From Magnetovibrio blakemorei (lineage in GTDB: Bacteria; Pseudomonadota; Alphaproteobacteria; Rhodospirillales; Magnetovibrionaceae), in the NCBI RefSeq assembly GCF_001746755.1, contig NZ_MCGG01000020.1, positions 1-35,333 of the forward strand: a DNA stretch of 35,333 nucleotides, in the 5' to 3' direction. Both the position numbers and the translations under genes were made by a program. The notes beneath the pieces are model-generated. The model was not told the DNA's origin, did no database searches, and worked only from the letters and a program-made list of their open reading frames with translations. How positions within the stretch are numbered: position 1 is the first letter of the stretch; each line of letters starts with the position of its first letter. Shown in pieces: positions 23,943 to 31,854 of the stretch.

Positions 23943-25538
23943 TCAGCGTGTCGTCAATTCAGGCCCCATCAAGGTGTAAGGGAGCCACGTGGACATGATC
24001 GGCACATAGGTGACGAGGATCAGAAACAAGAACAACACCGCCACGAACGGCAGCGCCGCTTTCACCACCTGAACAAGGCTCATGCCGGTAATGCCGGACG
24101 TTACGAACAAGTTCAGGCCAATGGGCGGGGTGATCATGCCGATTTCCATATTCACCACCATGATGATGCCGAGATGAATGGGATCGACTCCCAAGGTCAT
24201 GCCGATGGGGAACACCACCGGGGCAACAATCAGCAGCAAACCCGACGGCTCCATGAACTGACCGCCCAGCAACAACAGCAAGTTCACCGCCAGCAAGAAC
24301 GTGAACCAATTGAAGCCGACACCCACCATCCAGTCGGTGATGATTTGGGGAATGCGTTCAGACGTCAGCACATGCGCAAACAGCAGCGCGTTGACGATGA
24401 TAAACATGAGCATGACGATGGTTTTGGACGAATCCACCAAGACCTTGCGGGTGTCTTCATGGACCAGGGCCGGGAAAAATCGCAGCGTGATCAAAGTCAG
24501 ATTGCGTCCCCACACCGGCAGGCCCGACACAAACAAGAACGGGTTGGAAAAACCTTTCTTGAAGGGATAGCCGAACAAGATCACGGCAACGGGAACGAGC
24601 CCAACCAGGGCACGCGATTCAATCGGCGTATCTTGCATCAGGAAGAACGACAAAATGAGCCACACAAAATAAAACGACACCGCATAAACGGACGCCATGA
24701 AGCCGACCCGAACCGTGTTGGGGGCGTTTGCGGGAACCCAAGTCATTCCCTTCAGCGGCCCCATGTCACGATAGACAAAAAGGGCGATACCGCAGGCATA
24801 AACCGCTGCGACAGCTGCCGCTTCGGTGGGCGTAAACACGCCCCCATAAATGCCGCCGATGATGATGATGATGAGAAACAGTCCCCACCCGGCCTCTTTG
24901 CCCCCGGCGAGAAACTCGGAAAATCCAAGCCATTCCCCGGCGGGAAGATTTTTAACGCGCGCCATCACGTAAATCGCGATCATCAGCATCAAGCCTGCGA
25001 CGGCCCCGGGGATAACCCCGGCCAAAAACATCCGTCCAACCGAAACGTCGGTCGCTGCCGAATACACCACCATGACGATGGAGGGCGGAATCAAGATGCC
25101 CAGAGTGCCGGCGTTGGCGATGATGCCCGCGGAAAATTCCTTGCTGTAGCCCACCTGACGCATGCCCGCGATGGCGATAGAGCCGATGGCAACCACGGTC
25201 GCTGGCGACGAGCCTGAAAGGGCGGCAAACAGCATGCAGGCCAAAACGCTGGCCATCGCAAGACCACCGCGAAAATGGCCGACGGTGGCGATGGCAAAGC
25301 GAATGATGCGCTTTGCGACCCCGCCCGTGGACATGAACGAAGAGGCCAAAATGAAAAACGGAATCGCCAGCAGGGTGTAATTCTGTGACGCGGTGAACAA
25401 TTGCAATGCCACAGACGACATGGAATCGTTGGAAAAAAACGCGATGATAAAGAGGCTGGAAAGCCCCAAAGATACGGCAATGGGCACGCCTAAAAACAGC
25501 AGCACCAACACCATGACAAAAAGAATGATCGGTTCCAT
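23943..25538 (-). CDS. dctM: TRAP transporter large permease DctM, with an internal insertion
   Basis: DctM is the membrane subunit of a tripartite ATP-independent periplasmic transporter, which imports organic acids with Na+ or H+. FFILASSFMSTGGVAKR near residue 61, ALSGSSPATVVAIG near 106, GTLGILIPPSI near 144 and GGIYGGVFTPTEAAAVAA near 228 are standard, as are the C-terminal GMITPPIGLNLFV and adjoining segments. The length of 531 residues is about 100 more than the common 425-440. The excess lies at roughly residues 259-365 and contains two likely membrane spans (about 281-300 and 308-325). ATG 25538 has AGGGGACG upstream, 10 bases after dctQ. Confidence 0.93.
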   Translation of the reverse strand: MEPIILFVMVLVLLFLGVPIAVSLGLSSLFIIAFFSNDSMSSVALQLFTASQNYTLLAIPFFILASSFMSTGGVAKRIIRFAIATVGHFRGGLAMASVLACMLFAALSGSSPATVVAIGSIAIAGMRQVGYSKEFSAGIIANAGTLGILIPPSIVMVVYSAATDVSVGRMFLAGVIPGAVAGLMLMIAIYVMARVKNLPAGEWLGFSEFLAGGKEAGWGLFLIIIIIGGIYGGVFTPTEAAAVAAVYACGIALFVYRDMGPLKGMTWVPANAPNTVRVGFMASVYAVSFYFVWLILSFFLMQDTPIESRALVGLVPVAVILFGYPFKKGFSNPFLFVSGLPVWGRNLTLITLRFFPALVHEDTRKVLVDSSKTIVMLMFIIVNALLFAHVLTSERIPQIITDWMVGVGFNWFTFLLAVNLLLLLGGQFMEPSGLLLIVAPVVFPIGMTLGVDPIHLGIIMVVNMEIGMITPPIGLNLFVTSGITGMSLVQVVKAALPFVAVLFLFLILVTYVPIMSTWLPYTLMGPELTTR

Positions 25539-25548
25539 GGTGCGTCCC

Positions 25549-26220
25549 CTAGTCTTTCATTACGATTTTGTTTTCAGCTACAAGGTCTTCAGCCTCGTGG
25601 CTGGCGACGATCATGCCGCGTTCGCCACGCCAAATTTGCACGGTCGCTTGCACACACCGATACGCAAACAACGCCAGACCGAGCGGCAACATCAAATACG
25701 CCACCCAGCGCTGAACGCGTTCTTGTTGGCCGAACATCTCTTGAAACCACACCGGATAGCGCAAATCATCAAGACCGATCCCGGCGTTATAAAATTTGGT
25801 CCAGTAGACCAGAGCGCCGCCCTTGGTGTTGGCGCCAAAAAACTGCAGCCAGTCGGCCGACAGCAACACCACACCGTAGAGAATGCCGCACACCGCACCG
25901 AACAGGGCAGCCGTTTTAAAGACGGATTTGGGAAACAGGTGGATCAACGCGTCGACACCAAGATGCGAGCTGTTCTTGATGCCGTAGCTCATTCCGAACA
26001 AAATCATCCAGGCGAACAAGATGCGGGTGAACTCCAACGCCCCGCCCCAACCTGTATTGAATCCGTAGCGTGCAATGACTTGCGTAAAAGAGACGAGGGT
26101 CATCGTCGCCAGCAACAGCGCCAGAAAGTTTTCTTCAGCGCGTTGAACCCAAGCGGGACGAAACCGCTCGGCAACGAACAGCAGGCCCAACATGACCAAA
26201 ATCACCAGCGGCATAACCAT
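25549..26220 (-). CDS. dctQ: TRAP transporter small permease DctQ
   Basis: DctQ is the small membrane subunit that pairs with DctM. Four hydrophobic segments are seen, starting at residues 1-15, about 28-48, 70-82 and 165-185. The family core is IARYGFNTGWGGALEFTRILFAWMILFG, and NSSHLGVDALIHLFP follows in the usual place. The 223 residues are somewhat longer than average; the extra length lies in the loop between spans three and four, which holds FGANTKGGALVYWTKFYNAG. The ATG at 26220 has GAGGGG upstream. A strong hairpin separates it from dctP. Confidence 0.9.
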   Translation of the reverse strand: MVMPLVILVMLGLLFVAERFRPAWVQRAEENFLALLLATMTLVSFTQVIARYGFNTGWGGALEFTRILFAWMILFGMSYGIKNSSHLGVDALIHLFPKSVFKTAALFGAVCGILYGVVLLSADWLQFFGANTKGGALVYWTKFYNAGIGLDDLRYPVWFQEMFGQQERVQRWVAYLMLPLGLALFAYRCVQATVQIWRGERGMIVASHEAEDLVAENKIVMKD

Positions 26221-26275
26221 GGATAGATCCCCTCACCCCACCTGTAACAAGAAAGAGAAGTTGAGCGTAAAGTGC

Positions 26276-26307
26276 TCCGCCGTCCGGACTCCCATCCGGA
26301 CGGCGGA
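26276..26307 (-). promoter_or_regulatory. Strong GC-rich hairpin between dctP and dctQ
   Basis: A perfect 13-base-pair stem (TCCGCCGTCCGGA against its complement) with a six-base loop lies 9 bases after the dctP stop and 56 bases before dctQ. No T-run follows on the - strand. Such hairpins between solute-binding-protein and permease genes commonly protect the upstream mRNA or end part of the transcripts, giving more binding protein than permease. That role is inferred from position and structure. Confidence 0.7.
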
Positions 26308-26316
26308 ACGTGCTCT

Positions 26317-27315
26317 TTAGTCGTTCGACGACACTGCGGCTTCGATCAAATCAGCCCCGATGTCAGCTTCGAACTTGGACCATACCGGCTTCATGGTATC
26401 GACCCAGGTTTTGCGCTGTGCAGGCGTCATTTCCCGCACGACACCACCCGCATTGATGATGTTTTGGCGGTTGGCAGTTTCTTTCTTGCCCACTTCGGCG
26501 TTGGCGGTCTGCGTCACTTCGTCGGCAATTTTCAAGAACTGCGCGCGCACATCGTCGGGCAGGCCATCCAGCCATTCCTTCGACGTCACCAAAAGATAAG
26601 CCAAAACCTGGTGGTTGGTTTCAGTGATGCCGTCTTGGACTTCAAAGAACTTCTGGGTGTAGATGTTCGACCAGGTGTTTTCTTGGCCATCCACAACGCC
26701 GGTCTGCAATGCGCCATAGACTTCTTTAAACGCCAGCTTCTGCGCCGATGCGCCCATGGCTTCGATCATGGCAACGGCCACGTCGGACGTTTGCACGCGG
26801 AACTTCATGCCATTGGCGTCAGACGGAACGTTCAGCGGCTTTTTCGCCGAAAACTGTTTCAGGCCGGAGAACCAGTAGCCTAAACCCTGGTAGCCGTTGG
26901 CGGCTGCAGCACCCAGCAATTCTTTGCCTTTGGGGCCGGTGGTGAATTTGTCGAACGCCGCTTGCTTGGAAAACATGAACGGCAGATCGAAAACGCGGTA
27001 TTTGAGTGTATACGCTTCGAACTTAGACAAGGACGGCGCAGCAAGCTGGACATCGCCCAACAGCAGGGCTTCCATCACCTTGTCATCGTCATACAATGTG
27101 GAGTTTGGGAAAACCTCCATGCAGGCTTTGCTGTTCATTTCTTTGTTCACGCGGTCCGCCAACAAGGTCGCGGCGTCGCCCTTGGGGTGACCCGTTGCGG
27201 CAACCACGTGGGAAAATTTAATGACGATTTCGCCCTTGTCGCAGTCGGCCAAAGCGCTGCCAGCGGACGCTGCAAAAATGGTCGCAGCCATTGTGGCGAT
27301 ACTGATAAAACGCAT
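26317..27315 (-). CDS. dctP: TRAP transporter solute-binding protein DctP
   Basis: DctP is the periplasmic receptor that hands substrate to the DctQM permease. A signal peptide ends at about residue 23 (GSALA before DCDKG). The mature protein begins with IVIKFSHVVAATGHPKG. Arg173 in GMKFRVQTSD is the conserved arginine that binds the carboxylate of the substrate in this family, and GVVDGQENTWSN near residue 207 is typical. Substrates are thus probably C4-dicarboxylates or related organic acids, but the sequence does not fix which. The ATG at 27315 has a good GGGAGG upstream. Tandem palindromes lie upstream. Confidence 0.94.
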   Translation of the reverse strand: MRFISIATMAATIFAASAGSALADCDKGEIVIKFSHVVAATGHPKGDAATLLADRVNKEMNSKACMEVFPNSTLYDDDKVMEALLLGDVQLAAPSLSKFEAYTLKYRVFDLPFMFSKQAAFDKFTTGPKGKELLGAAAANGYQGLGYWFSGLKQFSAKKPLNVPSDANGMKFRVQTSDVAVAMIEAMGASAQKLAFKEVYGALQTGVVDGQENTWSNIYTQKFFEVQDGITETNHQVLAYLLVTSKEWLDGLPDDVRAQFLKIADEVTQTANAEVGKKETANRQNIINAGGVVREMTPAQRKTWVDTMKPVWSKFEADIGADLIEAAVSSND

Positions 27316-27459
27316 AGTGGAAACCTCCCTGAGATTATTTGTTTAAGAGTTCGGTTGATGGTTCGAAGTCGAAAAGTCTTGAAAGTGAGCCTCTCCAAGT
27401 TGAACGCAACATCTAGGTCCGCCGACAGCCCTGTGCCGCCCGCGGGTGTGGATATGTAC

Positions 27460-27474
27460 TCAAAACGCATGCCA
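27460..27474 (-). promoter_or_regulatory. Candidate sigma-54 promoter of dctPQM
   Basis: Read on the - strand, TGGCATGCGTTTTGA matches the -24/-12 consensus at TGGCA, the G at position 7 and the TTG, with the right spacing of 10 bases between the GG and the -12 dinucleotide. The -12 box is GA instead of GC, a real weakness. It lies about 145 bases before dctP, between the gene and the tandem palindromes, the arrangement expected for a DctD-activated promoter. A second candidate nearby fails by one base of spacing. Confidence 0.4.
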
Positions 27475-27582
27475 GCCATGCACCATGAGGATAAAATGGG
27501 AATTAGGAATATGAATTCAAAGGAAAGATTTTTTTGCCGGCCCGGCGCGTAGTCCTGATTATGGAGGTACAAACAGTAAATA

Positions 27583-27633
27583 TGTGCGGATTTCCGCACA
27601 GCATAATTTTGAGTGTGTGCGGATTTCCGCACA
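27583..27633 (-). promoter_or_regulatory. Two identical 18-bp palindromes, likely DctD binding sites
   Basis: TGTGCGGATTTCCGCACA occurs at 27583-27600 and 27616-27633. Each has perfect seven-base arms around ATTT. Their centres are 33 bases apart, three helical turns, so two dimers would bind the same DNA face. They lie between dctD and dctP, about 118 and 151 bases upstream of the candidate sigma-54 promoter, the usual distance for an upstream activating site. They are assigned to DctD by context: dctD is the adjacent gene and DctD is the family's sigma-54 activator. Confidence 0.75.
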
Positions 27634-27647
27634 GATAAAGTCTGCGT

Positions 27648-29012
27648 TTAAGAGACGAAATCTTCCCGTTTCAGGCCATATTTTGTGAGCTTGTCATAGA
27701 GCGTCTTGCGCGGCACGCCTAAGCTTTCCGAGGCGCGGGTGACACAGCCGTTGTTGGCGCGCAGCTCCATTTCGATCATGGTTTTTTCGAAGCATTCAAC
27801 CCGTTCATGCAAACTGGCCCCTTGGGCGCACGCCACCTGAGCCGCACCGCCATCACGGGCGCCGACATTGGGAATGGGCGGCAAATCCAAGACAAAACGT
27901 TCCGCAGCGTTGCGCAGTTCGCGGACATTGCCGCGCCAGCTGTGCTGCATCAACTGTTGGCTGGTGGCGGCGTCCAGCACGGGGCTGGCGCGGCGCTGGC
28001 GGGTGGCGGCGATGCCGGCAAAATGCTGGAACAAGCTGGTGATGTCGTCACGTCGATTGCGCAAAGGGGGAATGTTCACCGTCATGACGCTGAGACGATA
28101 ATACAAATCTTCACGAAACCGACCCCTGTTGCATGCTTCCAGCAAATCGACCTTGGTGGCGGCGATGACGCGGATGTCTAAGGGCACAGATTTGTTGGCG
28201 CCCAAAGGTTCCACCGTGCGTTCTTGCAAAACCCGCAACAGACCCACTTGCAAATCCAAGGGCATGCTTTCGATTTCATCCAAAAAGACAGTGCCGCCCT
28301 GGGCGTGTTCAAATTTGCCGACGCGGGTTTTCGCCGCCCCGGTGAAGGCCCCGGCAACGTGGCCAAAAAGTTCCGATTCGATCATCGTTTCGGGCAGCGC
28401 GCCGCAGTTGATGGCGACAAAATGTTTGTTTTTGCGCGCCCCGAAATCATGCAGACAGCGCGCCACCAGTTCTTTGCCCGCCCCGGTTTCACCCATGATC
28501 AAGATGTCGGCGTCGGTATCAGCCATGGTGGTGATCTGGTCGCGCAATTGCACCATTGCCGAAGATTGCCCCAATAGCACGCTATCTACACCGGAACGGG
28601 CGTTCAGCTTGAAGGACAAGCGGCGGTTTTCCATGACCAGCCAGCGGGTTTGTGCGGCGCGCGACACGGCATCGATAAAATGTTCGGTATCAAACGGCTT
28701 TTCCAAAAAATCGAAGGCGCCATTGTGCATGGCCTCGACCGCCATGGACACGTCGCCATGCCCGGTGATGAGAATAACCGGAATGTCTTCGTCCAGTTCT
28801 TTGATTTTGGCGAGCAGTTTAAGGCCGTCCATGCCGCCCAAACGCACATCGCTGACGACCACACCGGGAAAGCTGCGCGACAACTGATCCAAGGCCTTTT
28901 CGCCGCAGTCTTCGGTTTCGGGGGCAAATCCCGCCAAGTCGAGCGATTGGGCGCAAGAGCGACGCACGTGCTCTTCATCATCAATGACGATTACGGGGGG
29001 TTTGTTGAGCAT
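27648..29012 (-). CDS. dctD: Sigma-54-dependent response regulator DctD
   Basis: DctD activates sigma-54 promoters of dicarboxylate transport genes after phosphorylation by DctB. The receiver domain (about residues 6-120) has Asp55 as phosphate acceptor in VVVSDVRLGG and Lys105 in EKPFD. The AAA+ domain carries Walker A GETGAGKE (174-181), the sigma-54-contacting loop GAFTGA (221-226) and Walker B TVFLDEIE (241-248). A Fis-type helix-turn-helix is at about residues 422-446. All motifs needed for sigma-54 activation are intact. The 454 residues are normal. The ATG overlaps the dctB stop by one base. Confidence 0.95.
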   Translation of the reverse strand: MLNKPPVIVIDDEEHVRRSCAQSLDLAGFAPETEDCGEKALDQLSRSFPGVVVSDVRLGGMDGLKLLAKIKELDEDIPVILITGHGDVSMAVEAMHNGAFDFLEKPFDTEHFIDAVSRAAQTRWLVMENRRLSFKLNARSGVDSVLLGQSSAMVQLRDQITTMADTDADILIMGETGAGKELVARCLHDFGARKNKHFVAINCGALPETMIESELFGHVAGAFTGAAKTRVGKFEHAQGGTVFLDEIESMPLDLQVGLLRVLQERTVEPLGANKSVPLDIRVIAATKVDLLEACNRGRFREDLYYRLSVMTVNIPPLRNRRDDITSLFQHFAGIAATRQRRASPVLDAATSQQLMQHSWRGNVRELRNAAERFVLDLPPIPNVGARDGGAAQVACAQGASLHERVECFEKTMIEMELRANNGCVTRASESLGVPRKTLYDKLTKYGLKREDFVS

Positions 29013-30874
29013 TAAGCGGTCTCTTGTTTGGCTGAATCGTGATTGGATCGGGCGATTGAAGCGTCCTCGTCTTGGACGAGGGGAATGTTAAAGGTAAACT
29101 CAGCGCCGCCTTCGGGCAGATTGTGGGCGCTCAATTCACCGCCGAATTCCTGGATGATGCCATAAGAAATGGAAAGACCCAAGCCCAGCCCCAGGCCAAC
29201 GTCCTTGGTGGTGAAAAACGGCTCAAACAGATGTGAGATGACGTCATCGGGAATGCCGGGGCCGGTGTCGCGGACTTGGACAATGGCGTCCTTGGCGTCG
29301 ATGATTGCAATCAAATCGATACGGCGCTGGTGGCTGGACGGATTGTTGGAATCAGGGGGACCCAACGCGTCGATGGCGTTGTTGATCAAATTTACCAGCA
29401 CTTGTTCCAAGCGCACATTGTTGACCAGGACCCGGATGTCGGGGCCGGGAACGTCGATGTTCAGTTTGACGCGGTCCTTTTTAAGGCGCGGCTCAACGAT
29501 GCGCATGGTGTCGTTGATGACCGTCTGCAAAATCTGTGGCGTGCGTTCATCTGAGCTTTCGCGGGCGAAGATTTTCAGGCGCAAAATGATGTCGCCCATG
29601 CGCTCGCTTAAGATGGAAATCAGCGACATATTTTCGCGGGCTTCTTCAAGGCGACCATAATCCAGCAGCTTTCCGGCGTTGCTGGCATATGATCGAATGG
29701 CCGTCAGGGGTTGGTTCAGTTCGTGGTTGATGCCCACCGACATTTGCCCCAAGGCGGCCATCTTGCCCGCCTGAACCAATTCGTTTTGGGTGCGCTTCAA
29801 ATCCGCGGTGCGCATTTCGACTTGACGTTCCAGTTCCTGAGAAGAATTTTCCAGAACTTGGCGGGCGCGCTGCTGAACCGAAAGGGCGCGCAACAGCCCA
29901 CGGCGGCGTTCAATCAGGCTGACAAAGGCGACGACGCCAAAGGTGATGACCAAGATGATGGTGCCTGCATAGGCCAAAGCGGTGTTCAAGATTGGCGAGG
30001 TGTTGGCCAAAATCCACACCTGCCATTCGCCATCATTAATGTCTTGGTGGGCCGCCAGGTAGCTTGGGCCATCGTGAGGAACGGGGCTGAAGGTGGCCTG
30101 CCATGGGGGAGCGGCGGTCGATATTTCAAACGGCAATCGGCCGATTTGTTTGTCGGCGTAACGACGATTTTGCCCCAGTTCCGCCAGGGCTTCGCTGCTG
30201 GGATCGCCGAGCGCGTTGTATAGCCAAGTGGGGCGCGACGCCAAAAACACGATGCCGGCGCGATCCGTGACGATGACTTCGTGGTCGGGCGCATTCCACC
30301 CAGTTTCCGCAGCCGCCACATCCACTTTGACGACCATGACACCGATGGTCGCGCCCTTCTTATTGGTGATGGCGCTGGACATGTAGTAACCACGCTGAAA
30401 CGACGTCGTGCCCAAAGCAAAAAAGCGTCCCCGTCCAGTGCTCATGGCTTCTAGGAAATAGGGGCGGTAGTTGAAATTGCGCCCCACAAAGGTCACGTCC
30501 TGGTCCCAGTTGCTGGCCGCTAAGGTCAGACCGTTTGTGTCCAACACATAGGTGTCCGCAGCTTGCGACATGGTGTTGTAGCGTTGCAGCAACAAGTTCA
30601 CGCGTTGGCGCAGGTCGGTATCATCGGGCTGTTCGAGCATGGCGCGAACGGTTGGATGTTGGGCATAAATTTCAGGCAATACCCTATATTTGCTGAGCAA
30701 TTCTTCCAGACCCGCAACATAAAGGGTAAGCGTCTGGCTGGAACTGGCGTGCAGGTTTGTCGACAACCATCCGCGCATGCCCGCATACAGGCCATAAAAC
30801 AAAATCGGCAAAAGCAAAAACCACACCAGCGTGGAGCGTCTGAAAAACCGAAGCTGTGAGGAGGCATCTGCCAT
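29012..30874 (-). CDS. dctB: Two-component sensor histidine kinase DctB
   Basis: DctB senses dicarboxylates outside the membrane and phosphorylates DctD. Membrane segments lie at about residues 14-34 and 298-319. Between them is a roughly 260-residue periplasmic double-PDC/Cache-type sensor with family features RNFNYRPYF and RGYYMSSAI near residues 132-170. A coiled coil (about 325-375) leads to the H-box with His384 in VGINHELNQPLTAIRSYASN. N499 lies in the N-box NLINNAIDA; G1 is VRDTGPGIP and G2 is GLGLGLGLSI. The 620 residues are normal for DctB. The start at 30874 lacks a clear ribosome binding site and could lie slightly further downstream. Confidence 0.93.
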   Translation of the reverse strand: MADASSQLRFFRRSTLVWFLLLPILFYGLYAGMRGWLSTNLHASSSQTLTLYVAGLEELLSKYRVLPEIYAQHPTVRAMLEQPDDTDLRQRVNLLLQRYNTMSQAADTYVLDTNGLTLAASNWDQDVTFVGRNFNYRPYFLEAMSTGRGRFFALGTTSFQRGYYMSSAITNKKGATIGVMVVKVDVAAAETGWNAPDHEVIVTDRAGIVFLASRPTWLYNALGDPSSEALAELGQNRRYADKQIGRLPFEISTAAPPWQATFSPVPHDGPSYLAAHQDINDGEWQVWILANTSPILNTALAYAGTIILVITFGVVAFVSLIERRRGLLRALSVQQRARQVLENSSQELERQVEMRTADLKRTQNELVQAGKMAALGQMSVGINHELNQPLTAIRSYASNAGKLLDYGRLEEARENMSLISILSERMGDIILRLKIFARESSDERTPQILQTVINDTMRIVEPRLKKDRVKLNIDVPGPDIRVLVNNVRLEQVLVNLINNAIDALGPPDSNNPSSHQRRIDLIAIIDAKDAIVQVRDTGPGIPDDVISHLFEPFFTTKDVGLGLGLGLSISYGIIQEFGGELSAHNLPEGGAEFTFNIPLVQDEDASIARSNHDSAKQETA

Positions 30875-31054
30875 AAGGGGGACTCTGTCTTGGAGTGATC
30901 GGGTTTCATTCTAGGCGTTTTGCCCGCTGTTCGGAAACCCCACGTGGGGACAAAAAAACTTTCCTTAAAGGTGGGGCTTGGATAGGCTTAAAAAGGTCTT
31001 ATTTCAGTGGTTTGATAAGCATCAAGGGTTTACCATCAATTTGAGGTGTTTGCG
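30875..31054. other. Divergent region between dctB and the lipoprotein operon, with a CCCCACGTGGGG palindrome
   Basis: This 180-base stretch must hold the promoters of both divergent units. At 30938-30949 lies CCCCACGTGGGG, a perfect 12-bp palindrome; a second GTGGGG half-site is near 30972. These could be operators. Positions 30950-30985 are A/T-rich. I could not place a convincing -35/-10 or sigma-54 promoter here. Confidence 0.5.
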
Positions 31055-31834
31055 GTGAGTTTGTTAAACAATCAGATGTTTGGGGTGCTGTTGGCCGGGA
31101 TCGTTGTCGCGGGCTGTCAGGTCGTGCCTCATGTGGTTCACGCTCAGGACGGCGTTCCCTTATCGGATCAATTGCAGGGGACGGGTGCCCCGGCCACAAG
31201 TGCTCAGGGGGCATCGTTGGGCGCAGCACAAGACTGCACAGACGCCTCCGTCAACTACGAAGATGACCCCACTTTGACTCCGGCGGAAAAAGCTGAACGC
31301 ATGAACCAAGCCTTGTTTCGGTCTTTGAGCCACTTTGACGCCTGTCAAAGCGCGGCTGAGGGCGGCGGCGGCGGTGGCAATGGTGCAGGCGGCGGCGGTG
31401 CAGGTGCAGATGGTGACGGCGGTGGAGCCGGAGCAGGCGAGGGCGAAGGCACCGATGGTAATGGTACCGGGTCCGTCGCCTCGACAGGCATGAGCGGCAC
31501 GGAAAAAACGGCGGTGCCGGATTCAGGACAAAACGGATCTGGTCAAGATGGTACAGGAACGTCGTCCGATTCCGCCAACACCGGATCGGACACGTTGGAG
31601 CCCGGTGACTTTGAAAGCACCCAGGGTGAAGCCCCGGGGACCGGCGGAAAAGATGGCCCCAGCGGAAAAAATTTGGGCAACGGCAAAGTCCCTGAAGACA
31701 TTCCCAGCGCCAACAATGACAGCGTTCTGGAAGGGCAAATCCGTCAAGCCGCGATGAACGAAACCGATCCCAAAATCAAAGCCCAGTTGTGGAACGAGTA
31801 TCGAAAATACAAAGGTCTCCCGGCCGTTAAATAA
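31055..31834 (+). CDS. Glycine-rich lipoprotein of unknown function
   Basis: The lipobox is VVAGC (Cys21 from the start used), so this is probably a lipoprotein. A cysteine pair region (QDCTDASVN and HFDACQS) precedes a long Gly/Ser/Asp/Thr-rich low-complexity part of about 110 residues, and a short charged helical end, DPKIKAQLWNEYRKYKGLP, closes the protein. GTG 31055 is preferred because GAGG lies eight bases upstream; GTG 31046 and ATG 31076 are possible, the latter leaving a very short signal. The length is 259 residues. No known family is recognised. It opens a + strand operon with three more envelope genes. Confidence 0.8.
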   Translation: MSLLNNQMFGVLLAGIVVAGCQVVPHVVHAQDGVPLSDQLQGTGAPATSAQGASLGAAQDCTDASVNYEDDPTLTPAEKAERMNQALFRSLSHFDACQSAAEGGGGGGNGAGGGGAGADGDGGGAGAGEGEGTDGNGTGSVASTGMSGTEKTAVPDSGQNGSGQDGTGTSSDSANTGSDTLEPGDFESTQGEAPGTGGKDGPSGKNLGNGKVPEDIPSANNDSVLEGQIRQAAMNETDPKIKAQLWNEYRKYKGLPAVK

Positions 31835-31854
31835 GCAGAGGTCAAAAACCTAAG

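Noticed and set aside
23724-25217. Open frame of 497 residues opposite dctM
   Set aside because: It is rich in His, Gln and Arg with no domain-like pattern, and the opposite strand encodes all DctM membrane motifs. It is a shadow frame.
27406-27420. Second sigma-54-like match nearer dctP
   Set aside because: Read on the - strand, GG and GC are 11 bases apart instead of 10, and the -24 box is GGAC, not GGCA.
27583-27633. The two 18-bp palindromes as terminators of dctD
   Set aside because: Stems are only seven base pairs and no T-run follows on the - strand. Identical copies at three helical turns fit protein binding better.
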